A stretch of DNA of 64,000 nucleotides from Parascedosporium putredinis (taxonomy: Eukaryota > Ascomycota > Sordariomycetes > Microascales > Microascaceae). Positions 32,499 through 45,306 of the stretch are shown here, one piece after another. Within the stretch, counting starts at the first letter, position 1. Each line of letters starts with the position of its first letter. The translations under genes were made by a program, and so were the position numbers. The notes below the pieces were generated by a model. The model was not told where the DNA came from and did not search any database. It saw nothing but the letters and a program-made list of their open reading frames with translations. The stretch lies in NCBI GenBank assembly GCA_949357655.1, contig CASHTG010000018.1, positions 1,984,001 through 2,048,000 of the forward strand. Reading direction: 5' to 3'.

Positions 32499-33706
32499 GA
32501 TGGGGGTCTATTGTATCAAGGAATGGAACGAAAAGAAATGAAAAGGTAAAGGAGAGTGTTTTGTTCTAATTGCTTTGTGAGCCTGTCTAGTGTCTGTCCC
32601 TGTCGTATGAATGGCTATCTTCTAGCTCAGGGCCAGCCGATTTATATATCTTTTTTTCTGTTCCTTCTGGCACCATATCGTGGATATTTCTCTCGCCCCG
32701 GCCACATCGAGAATGCCCTTGAAGGCTTGCCGTGCATCCGATATCCCCCATACGCCTGTAAGCCGCATCTATGAGAGGATCGGACCCCATTGCCACTGCG
32801 GCCAGAGTAGTCCCCAAGTTAGCCTTATTTGGGGTGTAGGCGCCATCTTAGACTCCGCCAGGGTCGTGAGGGGCGCAATATGTGAGGTGATTTTGGCAAA
32901 AAGAAGCAAGTGGGCTCTGAGAATTCGGGACCTGTTTACGCCTCGAAAGCAAAGCCGCGGCAAGATTTAAGCGCGGTCTGGTCCCAAGTGTTCCTCATTT
33001 TCCGCGCTGGTGTCAACTTCGAGCCAGCCAGAATGGCGCGATAAGCGAAATGGTGTAGCGACGAAAAATGGTGAACGTACACAGCTCCTGCGATGCTGGG
33101 CCGCCATCGCGCATGTGGCTGGCGCGAAGAATGTCACTGTACCAAACTTTCGTGTTTCCTATTATATCCATAGGCGCTCGGTAGGTATCTGACGTTCCTA
33201 GTGTAGTAGTCAGGGCAGCGAGATGAAACTTCCGTGTCTGCGGGGGCGAGGCGTCCTCCATGTTTGATCTATTAGTGGTTACACGAGCCCTTGGAGATGG
33301 GCCCATCAAATTCAGTGCCCATCTCAGGTCCTCGGGGCTCTTTCTTTGCCAGTTGCCGTGTGTTCCGGCTATTCTTGTTGTCTTGAAGGGGAACAAAGGC
33401 GGTGCTGTGGCTGTATTGCGGCCTGCGTGGCCCCCGCATCCTCTTCGTGTAACCGACGCATCTCAGGCTTTTTCTTCCCATCGTTGCTCCAAGCACTGTG
33501 GCGCCCAATCTAGGCTGCCTTTGAATTGAAAGTCAGGTTTCTTGACACTGCAGACCCAATGAGGGGATTCTCTTGAATCTATTGTCTCATTTCACTCGAA
33601 GTGTCAAGTCGCGTCAACGCTTGACCTCGACAAAATTTCACACCGCATTCTACAGTCCGGCTTTTATTTTCCCCCTCATCCCACACGCTAACCCATACGC
33701 CATCAA
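32499..33706. other. Divergent intergenic region
   Basis: Promoter region shared by the minus-strand esterase and the plus-strand PQ-loop gene. No coding features are supported. Confidence 0.55.
32641..32648 (-). promoter_or_regulatory. Putative TATA box of the esterase gene
   Basis: On the minus strand this reads TATATAAA, 143 bp before the esterase ATG, followed by pyrimidine- and purine-rich leader sequence. The assignment rests on motif and position only. Confidence 0.4.
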
Positions 33707-34723
33707 ATGGCATTCTCCGCCATGGCCGCTCTCGTCGTCGCCATTGATGACATTTTTCGGCTGTCGGTGTCCTCCATTTTCAGTCCCGGTTGCTCGCGCT
33801 TAGCCCGCCGAGGCCCCTGCTAATTGCTGCTTGTGATTCTAGGGCAATCGTCATCGCCACCGCACTTTCTTTCTATCCTCAACTACGCAAGATCGTCTCC
33901 CGCGGCGATGCTGACGGTATTTCACTCACCTACCTACTACTGAGCGCGGTCTCCGCGATGGAGCAGTTTACGCTCTATGCTAGTCGCTTCATCTACCACG
34001 AGGACTTTCCTGACAGCGAGGTATCAACTCCGCGAACCGTTGGGGACTGGCTCAATCTTATCCAAGTTAGTGTCCTGCTGCTGAGTACCACCATCTTGTG
34101 AGTTCATCTATCCCCTCTCTGAAGAGATTGGTTCCGCACAAACCGCGTGTTCCTCAATAGATAGACGATACAGCAGCCCCTTGCTAAACTGACTCCCTTG
34201 CTTTTCTTGTAGAGTCGCCTTCGCCACTTGGTATCCACCAAACCGCCAGTCCGAAAAGGTCCTCGTCACACTCGGCTACTTGGCCTTTGCCTACGGGTCT
34301 TTCCTCCCCGTGCTACCCCACTTCTCCAAGTCGTACAGAGAACACAGTCAGTGGGGCCTTGACATGTTCTTTGCGACGCACTCATATGCGGTGAACTGGC
34401 TCGTTACTATGGGCGTGTTCCCCTTCTCGCTCTTCTGCCAGTGGCTCCTCATGCTGGACCAGCCGGTTCCGCAGAGCCTAAGTGTCGACGGCCTCGCCGC
34501 GCAGGCCGTGGTATTCATCCTGACGGGAATTTCCTGGACGTGGCGTATGACGACTGATAAGCCGACGTGGGTGGAGTGGTATGAATACGTCGGGTATGCG
34601 GCGGTCGATAACCTACTTTTCGGCATCGTCCAGGCAGTCCTCTATCTGTTTGTTCTGGAAGCAATCGGACTTGCGGAATCCCCTGCTGATGCGGGTGAGA
34701 CGAGCCCTCTGCTCCCAAACTAG
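33707..34723 (+). CDS. PQ-loop type multi-span membrane protein
   Basis: Three exons, 33707-33762, 33843-34097 and 34213-34723, give 273 aa without frame breaks. The first intron has a GCTAAT branch point and CTAG acceptor. The second starts GTGAGT and ends TGTAG, and the splices restore FRLAIVIATALSFYPQLRK and TTILVAFATWYP. A PQ-loop-like motif lies in residues about 30-50 (FYPQLRKIVSRGDADGISL, then TYLLL). About seven hydrophobic helices follow, for example LVTLGYLAFAYGSFLPVLP, WLVTMGVFPFSLFCQWLL and LLFGIVQAVLYLFVL. The C-terminus DAGETSPLLPN has an acidic dileucine-like signal (ETSPLL) seen in vacuolar or lysosomal membrane proteins. PQ-loop proteins often move amino acids or sugars, but the substrate here is unknown. 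Confidence 0.72.
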
Positions 34724-36592
34724 GTTACTGATTTGGGTGACGCGCTATGGTGCCATACAGCGGTTTCAAGCTTGGGAGAGCGCGATAGTGTTTCGAGCAG
34801 GCGACGCGGGCCAAGTGCGGGCATATTTCTACTAAACGTATAACTAGGCTAGGGCCTGACCACCAGGGGGCAGCTATGAGCAATGAGCAATGAGCAATCG
34901 TTTACCAAATGGGAAGGCTGTGCTAATCTCGTGGCTGGGGTCGCCAAAGGCTCTCCAACGCAGTGGTGGGGAACACTCCATGAGCAAGAAAATGCCAACC
35001 TGCCAAAATCAAGGCTAGAGAGGGGAAAGTGAAGTTGACAGATCCAAAAGTGCTTAGCCCAGCAGATTATACGAGGCTAGAACTTCTAGTCATTTTCGAC
35101 CATTTGTTTAGTCGAGCATCTTTAGATCCCTGGTTGGTGATGGATTCTCCCTTGCCTATCGTGATCCCCTAGAATTTACCCAGTCTAGTTTAACTATATC
35201 GTGCTATTTATAGACTGCCTGTCATGTTGGCTTTAAATTGAGCTTAAATGTAGTAGCTGATAATGTCGGGGTTTGTAGATGCGAGATCCCAATGATGTGC
35301 AGGTTCCTCGGGTTCAAGGCCGGCGCTAGACATCGGAGGGCGGGGCACGGAGCGGACCGGCTGCCCCGGTACCATCTCTATTGATCTAATCATGAGACAG
35401 GCAGATAGTAGTACCGGTTCAAACCTAACGGCGATTTGTAGAGCAGGGGCGGCCTCCACGAATCTGGAGGGTCGGACCCCGAGACATATGGAATTGCCGA
35501 ACATAATCTGCCCAGAGAGGTCAGAATGTCCGGAGCGGAGATATACAATTAGTTAGGCCCGGCCTGGATCGGAAATAAGGGTATCGGAACGTGCTACCCA
35601 TACCTCTGGTGCGTCTGCTGCATCCGACCCAGAAAAGTTCATGTTGTATCATAAGAAAGGAGTTCGCTTACCACCCCTTCCCGCTGCTTCATTTTACTAG
35701 TGACTCCATGTCTGGTTGTCGGTGGCCTTGGGAGCGTTTCCCGGTTGCCTAAAATCTCACTAAGCACTGCATCACCATACTTGGCACTTTAAGTCCTCCA
35801 ATCATGGCTACGGGCACGGTCACCCATACCACATCTAAAAGAGAACAATTACTCCCACTCTTCTTCATTCTTTCGACCTGTTTGATTAAAAGTACTTTTA
35901 GGGAGGTATCAAAGAAGTTTCATGCATTGACATAGTACCCATTGGATGGCCAAGAGGTTCTATGCCCCAGGTTACAAAGTCGGAAGCGCCGGAATCTGCA
36001 TCGAGACCTCGTTGAAGACACCGGCATGGATGTTTCTGACCAGACATATGGCGAGATGCTAAAAGTCCACGTCACGTCCACACCGAATCTTCGCCTTGAG
36101 GAACATCTTTGCTCCATGCCCATGCCTTGAATTTCTACCTGCCAAGCTGTTCCATGATGGGCGGATATTCTCCGGCTCATCGCCTGCACAGCCGCGTTCC
36201 CCGTTGCAAAGTCCCTGAAGACCGCCGTCGCTTGTTTGGTGTCAGCTTAATCCTGCATCCTTCCTGACGTGGAATTTCATCAAAGGACCAATCATGGTCG
36301 TTCCTTTGGTCAATCCTTGATTGCGTCCATCGAGATTTACCACCAAGTATTCCAAAAACGGCTTCATATGCCGTCCAGAAAGAGACAGGGATCGGGCCCT
36401 ACGGAGATAGTGGAGAGCCGCCCCGAAGTATCGCACCCCACAAAAATAGGGAAATAGGTACATGCCCTCCGCTCCTTATTAGCGACATTGTATATATTGA
36501 TGCCGCCTCCCACGCGTCATTTGGCCTGGGTTCGCCTTTTTTTTTTCCTCTCTTTTCATCACCACGGAGCAGTCCTGGTTATCCACGCAGCA
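34724..36592. other. Intergenic, no gene recognised
   Basis: ORFs of up to about 90 codons occur on both strands without family resemblance or coherent splicing. The last 100 bp before the P450 ATG are pyrimidine-rich, a plausible leader. Confidence 0.5.
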
Positions 36593-38496
36593 ATGTCGGA
36601 AGAATTCTTGAATCTCGTATCGGAGCATCCAACCGCGGCGTCCAGCCTCGCGGCTGTTACTGCCGGGCTCGCCATCCTCTATGCCCTTTATCAACACCTC
36701 CTACCGAAGCCTCTCCCGGGATCCCGTACAATAAAGATGCCGCCAAGCACCTCCTAGGCGATGTCCCTGATATGCTGGCTGTCAAAAGCTCGGGAGGGCG
36801 ACAGGGACAATGGTGGGCGGAACAGACGAAAAGCACAACTCGCCCATCATCCAGTTTTTCCTCCCGCTTTCCCAGCCTAGCATCGCCATCGCCGACTACC
36901 GTGAGTCCCGGGACCTGCTTCTTCGGCGCGGCAAGGAGCTCATCCGTGGTAAACTCAACACCGATACCTGGACTGGCCTGATCCCCAATCACTTCATCGC
37001 CATGGAAGACAGCCACCCGCGGTATAAGGGAGCTAGATCATTAGTAAAGGATCTGATGGCCCCGACCTTTTTGCATACCGTAAGCATACTCCGACCTGAC
37101 GGGAAGAGGTAGCAGAGCAAGCAAGGCTAACGACAGGCGACGACGCAGGTATCCGCCCCGTCATCGTACGAAATGGTATTGAACTTGATTGAACTCTGGA
37201 AGTTGAAAATCGATGTCGCGGGGATTATTCCTTTGACGCGGGTGATGACCTGAGCCATCTAACTTTTGATATCATGGCGGCCTCGGCCCTCGGTGTCGAC
37301 CCTAAAGAGAGCGCAACGGTAAAGCATATTAGGAAGCTCCAGGCGACAGGACTTCCCAGGGCTTCTGGCCCAGCGCCGGTTAAATTTCCCGCATGGGATA
37401 CTCCCGAGCTCCTTTCTGCCATCTTTGTGATTGAGGATGCGGCCGGCAAAGCCATCAGTTCTCCGAACGCGACCTTGTTCCACTGGTATAACAAGCTGTT
37501 CAACTCAGAGATACGACACGCAGCCAAGGTCAAAGATGCCACCTGTAAGTGTGGGGTTGATTCACGACGCCAAGCTCTATATCTACATGATATATGATGG
37601 AATTGAGTGATCACTAACGTTCGTGTCTTGCAGTGTTGGCCGCCATCAACGACTCCAGCCGGCGGCTCGCCGAAAACCCGACGACCTTCAAGCCCCGCTC
37701 CGCGGTCGATTACATGGTCCAGCGCGAACTCCAAGCTGCCCAGAAAGCCGGGACCAAACCCTCTTTCGCCTCTGGCGAGATGTCTGACGGCCTCATCGGC
37801 TACTTGATCGGAGGACAGGATTCGACGCACAGCACCTTGTGTTTCGCGGCGAAGCGGCTAAGCCAGTACCAAGACGTGCAGCGGAAGTTGCGCGAGGCTC
37901 TGCACAAAGCCTATCCCGACGCCTACGAGAACGGCCGACTGCCCACGGCGGACGAAATCACCAAGACGCAGGTCCCTTACGTCGACGCTTTCATCCAAGA
38001 GGTCCTCCGCGCGGACCCTCCATCTCCGGCGGCGGCCAGGGAAGCCGCGTGCGACATGCAGATCCTCGGCCACTTCATTCCCAAGGGCACCGTGATCGTG
38101 TTGCCGTTGGATGGGCCAACTATACAGACCAAGGGATGGGATATTGCCGGGGAGCTGCGGAGCGAGAGCTCGGCGAAGCACCAGGACCTCGGCGACTGGG
38201 CGCACAGCGAGCATCCGGGTGAAGAGTTCCTGCCGGAACGGTGGTTGAAGACTACGGAGGGCGGGAACGAGGTGTACGATAACTCGGGACCCTTTATGTC
38301 TTTTAGCAGCGGTACGAGGGGTTGCTGGGGCCAGAGGCTCGCGTATCTCGAGCTTAGGCTCATTACGACGCTGCTGGTGTGGAACTTCCAGTTTGACCCG
38401 ATCCCGGCCGAGATGCAGGACTGGGACATTTATGAGGAGATTTTTGCGAAACCCACAAATACGTTTGTGCAACTCAAGGTTGCGGAGGGGATTTGA
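36593..38496 (+). CDS. Cytochrome P450 monooxygenase
   Basis: ER-anchored haem monooxygenase. The start is at 36593, giving an N-terminal anchor (SSLAAVTAGLAILYALYQHLL) and then a proline hinge, LPKPLPG. Introns are 37080-37148 and 37545-37633, both GTAAG...CAG, joining LHT to VSAPSSYE and AT to LLAAINDSS. The I-helix reads LIGGQDSTHST (an AGxDT variant), the K-helix ExxR is QEVLRADPP, the PERF-like motif is EEFLPERWL, and the haem loop is FSSGTRGCWGQRLA with Cys as thiolate ligand. The substrate is unknown. Frame breaks near 36,718, 36,828 and 37,225 each fit one missing base. There are no biosynthetic neighbours close enough to define a pathway. Confidence 0.85.
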
Positions 38497-39079
38497 GGAT
38501 TTTTATGTACAGGTCAAGGGATCCGGGTTGGGGGCGTCATGTAGGTATTAGTAGACAAGATCACCACTATCGATAAACGGGAGGTAGCGTTCTACCGAAT
38601 TGTATTCATAAAACCCCTACGAGCAGTGCTCGTTTTACAAAGAACTAAAAACCAAAGGACTTATAAATATATATATATATATATCTACAAAAAGCAAAAG
38701 CACAAAGGAGGAGATAAAGCCCGCCATAGTAGGCTACATGTAGCTTAGAGTGGGCAGAAGTGAGCAGCGCCACTCCAGGCTACCGTATGGATCCATTGAT
38801 CTATGCGTCTTGGACCAACGCTTCCCCTGAACGTCAGCTCTCGAAAACGTGGGGTAGTCCAATCGATCCAGCTCCAATGCTCGATCCATGGGTAATTCAA
38901 GTCCTGGGGTTCTCATTGGCGGCACTCCCACATAAGTATGCGCCAGCACTTGCCCGAGCTAATAAAATGGACCCCAAACCCCACATCCGTTTCCCCTCAT
39001 GTCGTGTTGGCCCTTTTCGGCCGTCCTCCATTCCATCTACAAGCAACGGCAAGTCTAGAGGTGCAGACATCAAACCGAA
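38497..39079. other. Intergenic with (TA)n run, no gene
   Basis: An (AT)n microsatellite lies at about 38,667-38,683, and a CTACATGTAG palindrome has its core at 38735-38742. No gene supported. Confidence 0.5.
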
Positions 39080-39771
39080 ATGGAACAGCCACTATATTCT
39101 TCGAAAGATACCCATTCTTCAAGTAACGCCCTACTGAGCTTACCGCTGGAAATTCGACATGTTATTTACCGATTCTGCCTCCCGAAACACACGGTATTCA
39201 TACGTGCCTGGACTAAGCAAGGCCGGTCCGAATCAGGCGAACTAGCTCTACCCCAAATCTTGCTTCTGTGTCGACAAATAACGTACGAAGTCGAGGAGCT
39301 GTTATACAGCAGAACCACATTTATGCTTCCCCTCTACGGGAGGGGGAAGGATGGCTCGCCCAGCCGTACAACCCCGGGATGAAGGGCAAGCTGCGCAAGG
39401 TGATGATGGAGTTACGATGCAAAGGAACCAGCTATCGACCCGACTTCATCATGGAACCCGCCATCTGGGACAGCGCGCTAGGGAACCTCTCCGACCTAAA
39501 AATCATAGCACAGCAGCCACATCGCTACGCGCAGCCTGGCATCGTCCGCCAGAACTGGGAGCAGTTGATTACCGAGTGGGCGGCGTGGTTAAGGCGGATG
39601 CTGCGCTACATGAATCGAGCGCTACCGCCGGAACTCAAGGTCATTGTGGATGCGAACGGGGAGCAGGAGACGCACTGGGTGTTCCATATGGAGATGCCGG
39701 GACGTTGTGTCTTTCAAAAGCTGCCATGGGGCGATTTTATATTCGACAGAGAGAACTTTAGATATAGATAG
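39080..39771 (+). CDS. F-box-like/DUF7730-type fungal protein
   Basis: Short gene with the motif LLSLPLEIRHVIYRFCLP at residues about 18-35, the F-box-like opening of many fungal hypothetical proteins. It is followed by LPQILLLCRQITYEVEELLYSRTTF, also typical of this group. The frame changes near 39,340 (a G-run), and the second part (LRKVMMELRC, then AWLRRMLRYMNRALPPELKV) continues to the stop at 39771. Function unknown. The family assignment is by motif only. Confidence 0.65.
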
Positions 39772-40286
39772 ATGAATATAGTCTGCTGAGATCCAAGCTC
39801 ATAAAAAGCCTCATATGTGATAAACCGATATGTAACGTGTTTGCCTAGCGCCGTCGGTCCCTCGCTCCAAGTTTCTCAGCCAAAGTCGATATAGATATCA
39901 TCAAAGGGCCTGACTCCTAGGTGTATCGGGCGTGCTCGAGAGCGGCACTCATAGGTCTACCCACCCAGTGCATCCGCTGCCGCGCCCTAGTCCTTTTAAA
40001 CATCTATCCATCCATCAATCTAATCCAACATCTCGCATAAAATATCAAGCAAGCAAACCATCAGGGTGACCACGTGCTAACATTTTGCTGGTATAGAAAT
40101 CTCCAAATATATTGAGAGTAGTGAGTATCTTTGTGTAAGCTCATCCTCCTCTAGAATCATTAACAACTACATCACGCTGGCTAAAAGGATATGTCCATTA
40201 CACAGGCGACAAACGGCAAGAAACACTAGACAACATCTCCACCCTCCCCGTAGAGAATACGCGTAGAAACAGCAACCATCCCCTAC
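39772..40286. other. Convergent intergenic region, no gene
   Basis: This is the 3' flank of the F-box-like gene and of the minus-strand STAND gene. Nothing coding is seen. Confidence 0.6.
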
Positions 40287-43200
40287 TCACACAGACTCGC
40301 TATTCCAGAACCGCTCCCAGGCCTCGGGCCACTTCTTCTCCTTGAGCTCAATCAGCCACTCGCTGAAAACCAACTCCTGGTCACCGAACCTCAGCACCCC
40401 GTTCCTCAGGCCCTTCCAGTCGTCCACCGGCGTCTGGATGTGCTGGTGGCCCTCGGGGCAGATGGTGCGCCAATCCGGCGGAAGCTTGCCCGAGAACCGA
40501 TCCGACCGTTGGTCGAAGCACTTCTGACACAGGTCCAGCTCCGTGCAGTAGTAGCAAAGGTGGAGAGGGCCCGAGTTCCAGTCGTTGAACTCCTTGTTGC
40601 ACCCGTCGCACGAGAGCGCGCCGTGGATCGGGTCAATGTCATCGGACGGCTCTTCACTCGCCCCATCGTCGTCCTCCTTGCGCTCTCCATTCACCTCGGC
40701 GTCGGCACCGCCACCGTTCTCTTGCTGAGCCGGTTCCTTCGACGCGGTAGAGTCTCCCGTCGCGCTCGTCTCCGCAGAAGCGTCAGCTCCCTCTCCCGCG
40801 CTCGTCTCCGCCGCGGCGTCGCCCGCCTGCCCGCTATCTACCGAGTCGGTACGCTGCTTCTTGTGCACCTCCTTGTCGGTGATGTAGATCTGGCACGTGG
40901 CCGCGATGCGCGCGTCGTCCGCTAGGCCGACGACCGCGAGCGTCTTGGCGAGGGTTCGCAAGCTGTACTTGTCGTTCCAGGCCACGTCGTCCGTCAGCGC
41001 CGCGACGCAGCCCGAAAACATGCGCTCGAGGCTCTGCTGGTACTCGTACGCGTCCAGCTTGCGCATCATCAGCGCGAGCGGAATCACCGTCTGCGACTGG
41101 GTGGGATCGAAGTCGCTGCCCATGACGCCGCTGACGCGCTTGACGAGGCCCTGCATCTCGCGGTACGCCGCGAGCTTGTTCGCCGGCTCGCGCGAGGTGC
41201 GGAACTCCTCGAGGAGGATGTTGGCGAGCCGGAACGAGGCCTGGGTGATGTTGTGCGCGAACGTGTTCACGTCCACGACCTTGTTGAGGATGGCCTTGGC
41301 CTTGACGATGGCGTCCTTGGTCCCGACCACCTCCTGGTAAAAGGACGCCCAGCCGTGCATCACCGTAAAGACCAGCGCTGCGCGCCCTCCCAGAGCTGCG
41401 CGCCCTCCATTATGGAGCACGTGCGGTACATGTCGACGACGAACTCGAGCTCGCCCGTCTCCTTGGCCGCCTGGTGGATCTCGTCCGCGACCTCGGTGAT
41501 GTAGTACCACGTGTCGTACTTGTTGCAGCAGAGCGAGCGCAGCGCCTCCACGAGCTTTTCCCACTCGCCTAATTTAGCCAACCTCCTGACGATCACGGGG
41601 ACCAGCACCGAGCCCCCTTCCTCGCCAACCGCCTCTCTGGCCTTACGGGAGTACTCTACCACGTTTGTGGCGTCTCCGAGGTACAGCTCGCCTTGGCTCT
41701 TCTCGTGCCATAGCTCGTAGATGGCGTCCCGCACCCGGTAGGTCTTGAGGTCTGCGGGTGCGATCTTGTCAATCATTTCGATGGCGCGGTCGCACGTCTC
41801 CAGCGACTCCTTGGACCATTCTCGGTACGTTTTCTTGGGGGCCCCCTCCTTTGCGCCGTCCGCCTCTTCGGCATGCCCGTTCGTGGTAGCATCTCCGCCG
41901 TTCTGAGCACCCTCGGCAGTTCCGTTTGCAGTTGCAGGGCTTACGGTGGCACCATTCACGCTCTTCTTCTCGAGTGCCTCCGCTTGCTCCGCCTCCTCGG
42001 CGTCCAACATTTCCTTGGCGATCGTGAGGGTAGCATCAGCCATCTTGACCAGAATGTTGAATGAATCCAAGTGCGAGTCCGCGTTCTCGGTGCCGAGCTT
42101 AAACTGCTCGAGGGCCTCCTCCCTCAGCCCCAAGGAAAGCATGGACGTGCCAATGGCGCGATAGGACTGGGAAGTCATGTCGATGTGCAGGAACGCCTGC
42201 GATATGGTCAAGACGGATTCCTTGGTAAACATAAATTCATCCTGTCCCACCAGGGTCTCGAGGTACAGGCGCAACCGCTCATTCTGGCGGATAGCGGGGA
42301 GTTCGCGTCCGAGGTACAGCGCGTAGTGCGCCAAGACGAATCGCCGGTGGACGAGGAAATCTTGATCAAGGTCGTAGCTCGTGAGCCAGTTGGCGACGTG
42401 GGCGTCGGCGATCTTGATGTAGATGGACTTTGGATTGCGCGCAAAGGGCTTCATCCACGCGAGCGTGCCACCGGAGATGGCGGAGGCGGGGAGTTGCGTG
42501 GCCTTGACGGCCCACTTTTGCAGGCACTGCAGGAACTTTTCGATCGCCTCTTCGTCATCGCCCAGGATGCAGCTTTTAAGGTCATATCCCAGGTAGCACC
42601 TCTCGATGAGACGGATGGAGCCGCCGCGGTTCGAAAGGATTCCGCAGACGGCATCGATGGTGCTGACCACCTCTTCCTGCGTCAGCTGCTCGGAATCGAT
42701 CTCCTGCAAGTGCGATACCCAGTGCTGGGCTGCGTAGTAGGTGAGGTCCCACTGTGCCGGGGCTTGGTCGGTGGCCTTGACGTCCGCCGCGAGGATGGAG
42801 TGGAGCATTTCCAGGATCATGGCGTGGCCCGACGAGTGCGCGCTCCGCAGCTTGTCGTCGCTCGAACTCGTGCCCGGTCTAAAGTAGTTTCGGAGGGACC
42901 GCTCCTGGAAGCTCAGCATCACCTTGAGGTCTTCCACGGAATCGTCGTCGTTGTCGCTGATCTTTTCGTCGTCCAGCTTGTCGCTCTCGCTATCGCTGTC
43001 TTCGCCTCCGCTGCCTTCCATCTGGTTCGAGTTGGAGAGGCGGAGAAGTCTAAAGCAAAGCGTGTCAGCCCATAGGTTCTACATGCGGTCACTAAAATGA
43101 GGAAGGGGAGAGTTAGCTTGCGGGGAATGTGAAACAACGTACCTCGCACATCGGTGATCGAGCTCCTCGTCAATGCTGATATTGTTATCCTGAGCAATGT

Positions 43201-45306
43201 AATGGAGCAGATGTCCGGCAGCGCCCAGGCTCAGAGGCATCTTGGAGTACGCCAGCCAGGCGAAGAACTTGCGCAAGACGGCAATGTCCTGGTCCGACCG
43301 AGACTTTTGACAGTCCGCCAAGAGCACCCTGTATAAGTCGGTGGTGCTAGACGGCAGAGAATCGAGCTCGCGCAGGACAGGCTTCTCTCTTCCGATCTGA
43401 TTGAGCTTTCGCAGCATGTGGTCAATGTATCGGATAGCTTAAGAGGCGTAAAACAGAGTCAGAAAGTCACATATTGCCACGAATGGATTTCTCGGGGGTC
43501 CATTGACGACACCAAAAAGCAGGGCATTAACCGGAAGAGACTCACTATCAGCCTGTTTTGTCAGGCGCACGACAATCTTCTTCTTCGTCTTCTGGGACAA
43601 TTTGCGCAACCGACTGAGAGTCTTGATCTTGTTGATGATGATTTTCTTCATATCGGGAAGCAGGTGTTCCTTGGTCAACGCAAACTCGGTCACAGTCACC
43701 ACCTCGGTATCCACCTGGAACCCGGTGGGGTCGCATGTATACAGAATATGGATATTCAGGTCCTTGGAAGAGCAGAGATCTCCCAGAATCGTCTCCATGA
43801 TCTCTCGTGAAGCACGATCGGCTTCGTCGACGCCGTCGAGAACCAAGATGAGCCGACGGCCCGACTTCTTGGTAAACCTCTTCTTGTAGAATCGGAGCCA
43901 CAGCTGCTCGTGATCTTTAACCAGCTCCTCCGTAGCTTCCGATTCCGTATAGTACGTGCTAAGCTGAAGGTCGGACAAGACCTCCTCTCGATACTTGACG
44001 TCATCACTCGCGACTTGAACTGCACAAGCCCGCAACATACGCGTAGCCGTAGCCATGTCGTCCACATCCTCGCGGAAAAAGTGGTACGCCACGCTCGTGG
44101 TTGAGTCGCCGACAAACTCCTCCTGCAGCGCCTTGATTATGGTGTAGGACAGGGTAGACTTGCCCATGCCCGAGGGCGAAGAGATGGCCACGACGGGCGA
44201 CGTTCCGGATTCGAAGCCGGAAAAGACCTCGTGCTCCCGGAACCAACCGTAGGTGCCCTTAATGTACGTGTTCTCGAGCTCCAAGAGCTGGGCCTTGGCG
44301 GGATCGTCGTCGAGCGAGCAGGAAAGGAGCTTGGCGAGGGTACGCATGGCGGCAGATTTGCGGGAGCCGGCATCGAGGACGGCTTCCTGGGCGTTCTTCG
44401 TCCCCGAGATCTTTTTCAAAGTGCTCAGCACCTGCTGCAGGCCAGCGGCGTGTTCGGCGCCGCGGTCTTCCTGGCGGGTGACGACGGTCAAGATCTCGTG
44501 GCTCGTCAAGGCCGCGTCCTTGGAGAGGCCCTTGGTCTCCAGGCCCAGCATGTAGTTCTTCTGCGAGACGGCCAAGTTCTGCTCGACGCCGGCCTGGATG
44601 CTCTTGACGTCCTGGCCGAGGCCGTCGACCTTTTTCGAGGTCTCCATGGTGTGCTTTAGCGTCGCGAGCATGGTGGCGGACTCGAAGCGCTCCAGGTGCA
44701 TGTGCAGGGAGTCGAAGGCGCCCTTGAGCTTGGGGTCGCTCCCGTCGATGAGGGCCTTGGCCCACTTGCTCAGACGGCCCTTTGGCGGCACTTGCGCGCG
44801 ATGGCGCTGAGGGTCAGCATGGACGAAAAGACGTTGACGAGGAATTTCTTGAACTGCCACTCGTTGGGCATGCGGTTCTCGAGAATGGACACGCGCTCGA
44901 GGAAGGAGTTCATGATGTCGAAGAAGGACACGATGAGGTCGTAGTCCTCGGACACCACCTTGGAGGCATTGAGCACGTAGTTGAAGGCCGTGAGGATGGC
45001 GGCGCTGGGGGAACGCGGCGCTGGCGGCCTCGGCAATGTGGCTCGCAACTCCCTGGACAATCTCCGAGTTGCTGGCGATGAGGCTCCTCAGCTTGTCGAG
45101 CTTGCCCTTGTCGTGGCGGAACTGGTTGAAGAGGAGCAGCTGGTGGTCCTGCTCGGCGAGGATGTGCGTGGCGGTGAATCGCGAGGGGTGGATTGTGCGG
45201 AGATCTGTGCCGCATTCCTCGTAATATTTGATGAGGGCCTCCTGCCACATGGTGCCCAGATCGGTGTTGGCATCCCTCCGGGAGCCGCGGAGTAGGACGC
45301 CGCCAT
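40287..45306 (-). CDS. Goodbye-NACHT-TPR STAND protein with C-terminal ZZ-like zinc finger
   Basis: Signal-transducing NTPase of the fungal NLR-like type, about 1,600 aa. The N-terminal Goodbye domain (MWQEALIKYYEECG at about 45,250, then ASKVVSEDYDLIVSFFDIM and GRLSKWAKALI) is followed by NACHT, with Walker A ISSPSGMGKSTLSY near 44,160 and Walker B RRLILVLDGVDEADR near 43,840. Introns near 43,426-43,530 (restoring NALLFAIRYIDHML) and 43,052-43,142 (restoring CARLLRLSNSN) lead to a long helical TPR-like region with an acidic insert, EDSDSESDKLDDE. At the C-terminus, CDGCNKEFNDW, CYYCTELDLCQKCF and the His of EGHQH form a ZZ-type zinc finger. Frame breaks near 45,286, 45,018, 44,775 and 41,387 do not destroy any motif. 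The role is probably sensing or non-self response by family, with no direct evidence here. Confidence 0.85.

Noticed and set aside
27270..38496. Secondary-metabolite gene cluster (FAD monooxygenase plus P450)
   Set aside because: An esterase, a PQ-loop protein and long gaps lie between them, and no backbone synthase, prenyltransferase or pathway regulator is present.
42071..43075. 334-codon plus-strand ORF
   Set aside because: It is antisense to the TPR-like part of the STAND gene, and high GC keeps the shadow frame open.
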